A DNA stretch of 64,000 nucleotides from Flavobacteriales bacterium UBA3364 (GTDB lineage: Bacteria > Bacteroidota > Bacteroidia > Flavobacteriales_F > PHOS-HE28): positions 44,094-108,093 of the forward strand of contig DEQO01000077.1 of NCBI GenBank assembly GCA_002360495.1, written 5' to 3'. The notes under the pieces are model-generated. The model made no database searches, was not told the DNA's origin, and saw nothing but the letters and a program-made list of their open reading frames with translations. Positions within the stretch are counted from its first letter, which is position 1. Each line of letters starts with the position of its first letter. Below are positions 62,602 through 64,000 of the stretch, one piece after another. The position numbers and the translations under genes were made by a program.

Positions 62602-64000
62602 TCAGTAGGCAAGATTGCTCCCCAGCCACTTCTCCATCCACTCTACGGGCTGGGCCTTGCGCCGCGCCAGGTCCTCCACTTGGTCCCTGGCCACACGCCC
62701 CACGCCGAAGTACTTGGCCTGCGGGTGCGCGAAGTACCAGCCGCTCACCGCGGCCGCCGGGCTCATGGCCAGGCTCTCGGTGAGGGTGATGCCCGTATGC
62801 TTGGTGGCGTCGAGCAGGCGGAAGAGCTCGGGCTTCTCGGTGTGGTCGGGGCAGGCGGGGTAGCCCGGCGCCGGACGGATGCCCTGGTACTCCTCCTTGA
62901 TGAGCTGCTCGTTGCTGAGTCGGACGGTCTCGTAGCCCCAGAGCTCCTGGCGCACCACCTCGTGCAGCTTTTCCGCGAAGGCTTCGGCCAGACGGTCGGC
63001 CAAGGCCTTGAGCAGGATCGCACTGAAGTCGTCGTGCACGGCCTCGAAGCGCTTCACCCGTTCGTCCACGCCGTGGCCCGCGCTCACCGCGAATCCGCCG
63101 AGGAAGTCGGGCGTGCCTGCCGGGGCGATGAAGTCGGCGAGGGCGATGTAAGGCACGCCGGGGGCCTTCTTGCTCTGTTGGCGGAGCGTGTGCACGCGTC
63201 CGACGACCTTGGTGCGGGCCGGATCACCGTACAGCGCGATATCGTCGTGGTCGATGGCGTTGGCCGGCCAGATCGCCGCGACACCGTGCGCCTGGATCCA
63301 CTGCTCCTTCACGATGCGGTCGAGCATCTTCTGGGCATCGGCATAGAGCTGCGTGGCCTGCTTGCCGACCACCTCGTCCTCCAGGATGCGCGGGAACTTG
63401 CCGGCCAGCTCCCAGGCCATGAAGAAGGGCGTCCAGTCGATGTAGGGTACCAGCTCGGCCAGCGGGTAGTTGCGGTAGGTGAAAATGCCGGTGCTCTTCG
63501 GGGCCACAGGTGGCTCGGCGGCGAAGTCGACAGCGAACTTCTTCTCACGCGCCTCAGCGATCGGCACGTACTCCTTCTCGCGCTGGTTGCCTTCGTATTG
63601 CGAACGCACCTTGGCGTACTCGTCCTTCACCTCGACCTCGAAGCGCTCGCGCTCGTTGTCGCTGAGCAGGTTGCTCACTACGGGCACGCTGCGGCTGGCG
63701 TCGATCACGTGCACCACGGGCTTGCTGTAGTGCGGGGCGATCTTCACGGCGGTGTGCACGCGACTGGTCGTTGCGCCACCGATCAGCAGCGGGGTCTCGA
63801 AGCCTTCGCGCTCCATCTCCTTCGCCACGTGCACCATCTCGTCCAGCGAAGGCGTGATGAGGCCACTGAGGCCGATGATGTCCACCTTCATCTCGCGGGC
63901 GGTCTTCAGGATGGTGGCGCTCTGCACCATCACGCCCAGGTCGATCACCTGCCAGCCGTTGCAGGCGAGGATCACGCCAACGATGTTCTTGCCGATGTCG
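62602..64000 (-). CDS. metH: Cobalamin-dependent methionine synthase, C-terminal part (partial)
   Basis: The gene runs off the right edge; 466 codons are visible and the N-terminal homocysteine, folate and cap modules are outside. Seen are the end of the cobalamin-binding domain (DIGKNIVGVILACNGWQVIDLGVMV, LSGLITPSLDEMVHVAKEM, PLLIGGATTSRVHTAVKI) and the AdoMet-binding reactivation domain (about the last 330 residues, YIDWTPFFMAWELAG, RPAPGYPACPDHTEK, GWYFAHPQAKYFGVGRVARDQVEDLARRK). The His-on motif of the B12 site lies just beyond the window. It makes methionine from homocysteine. Confidence 0.95.
   Translation of the reverse strand, partial: DIGKNIVGVILACNGWQVIDLGVMVQSATILKTAREMKVDIIGLSGLITPSLDEMVHVAKEMEREGFETPLLIGGATTSRVHTAVKIAPHYSKPVVHVIDASRSVPVVSNLLSDNERERFEVEVKDEYAKVRSQYEGNQREKEYVPIAEAREKKFAVDFAAEPPVAPKSTGIFTYRNYPLAELVPYIDWTPFFMAWELAGKFPRILEDEVVGKQATQLYADAQKMLDRIVKEQWIQAHGVAAIWPANAIDHDDIALYGDPARTKVVGRVHTLRQQSKKAPGVPYIALADFIAPAGTPDFLGGFAVSAGHGVDERVKRFEAVHDDFSAILLKALADRLAEAFAEKLHEVVRQELWGYETVRLSNEQLIKEEYQGIRPAPGYPACPDHTEKPELFRLLDATKHTGITLTESLAMSPAAAVSGWYFAHPQAKYFGVGRVARDQVEDLARRKAQPVEWMEKWLGSNLAY

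Overview
This is a GC-rich stretch of a Bacteroidota chromosome, most likely an uncultured Flavobacteriales-type lineage. Four signals support this. Two secreted proteins end in type IX secretion (type B) sorting domains. There is a TonB receptor with an N-terminal carboxypeptidase-regulatory-like domain. Octamers of the Bacteroidota -7 promoter class (TAnnTTTG) recur upstream of genes, with little sign of Shine-Dalgarno sequences. Two gene orders that I recall as common in this phylum are present: purH-mreBCD-pbp2-rodA and ppiD-CNNM-lptC-OMP-coaX. The window holds about 45 protein genes, one tRNA-Phe and two gene remnants. No CRISPR array, rRNA or insertion sequence was seen.

Layout. 1-7 kb: a RidA-like protein, a DUF1697 protein, the repair helicase gene mfd, a DUF2262 gene, a second copy of the mfd 3' end, and a PIN-type toxin-antitoxin pair. 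6.6-8 kb: an alpha/beta hydrolase divergent from an HxlR regulator, with two inverted-repeat operators between them. 8-14.5 kb: a frameshifted remnant, an outer-membrane protein, a serine hydrolase, and an operon of three TPR membrane proteins. The three differ in their outer TPR part but share an almost identical C-terminal three-helix membrane module. 14.6-23 kb: an MDR oxidoreductase, an S41 peptidase, a LOG-type phosphoribohydrolase, a TonB receptor with a beta-helix lipoprotein, and small membrane proteins. 23.9-31 kb: purH and the cell-shape operon mreB-mreC-mreD-pbp2-rodA. 31-39.6 kb: an orphan secreted protein, then envelope biogenesis genes (ppiD, CNNM-like, lptC, an OMP, coaX). 39.7 kb: tRNA-Phe and its terminator.

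39.9-44 kb is an envelope metal/redox operon: porin-like barrel, Rieske lipoprotein, imelysin lipoprotein and di-heme cytochrome lipoprotein. 44-47 kb: an HD-domain protein, an orphan histidine kinase and gpmI. 47.2-52.6 kb: two tandem choice-of-anchor-L type IX cargo proteins. 52.8-64 kb: an M20 dipeptidase, an LEA2-like lipoprotein, a DUF255 thioredoxin-fold protein joined to a YD-repeat protein and a 22-residue-repeat protein, tsaB (apparently with a CTG start), a TolC-family channel, a 130-bp inverted-repeat element, an OmpA-family protein and the 3' part of metH.

The most interesting items are the TPR array with its constant membrane module and a stray remnant 2 kb away; the duplicated mfd tail bracketing an apparent insertion; the Rieske/imelysin/di-heme operon; and a recurring placement of -7 octamers 4-7 nt before start codons, which suggests leaderless mRNAs.
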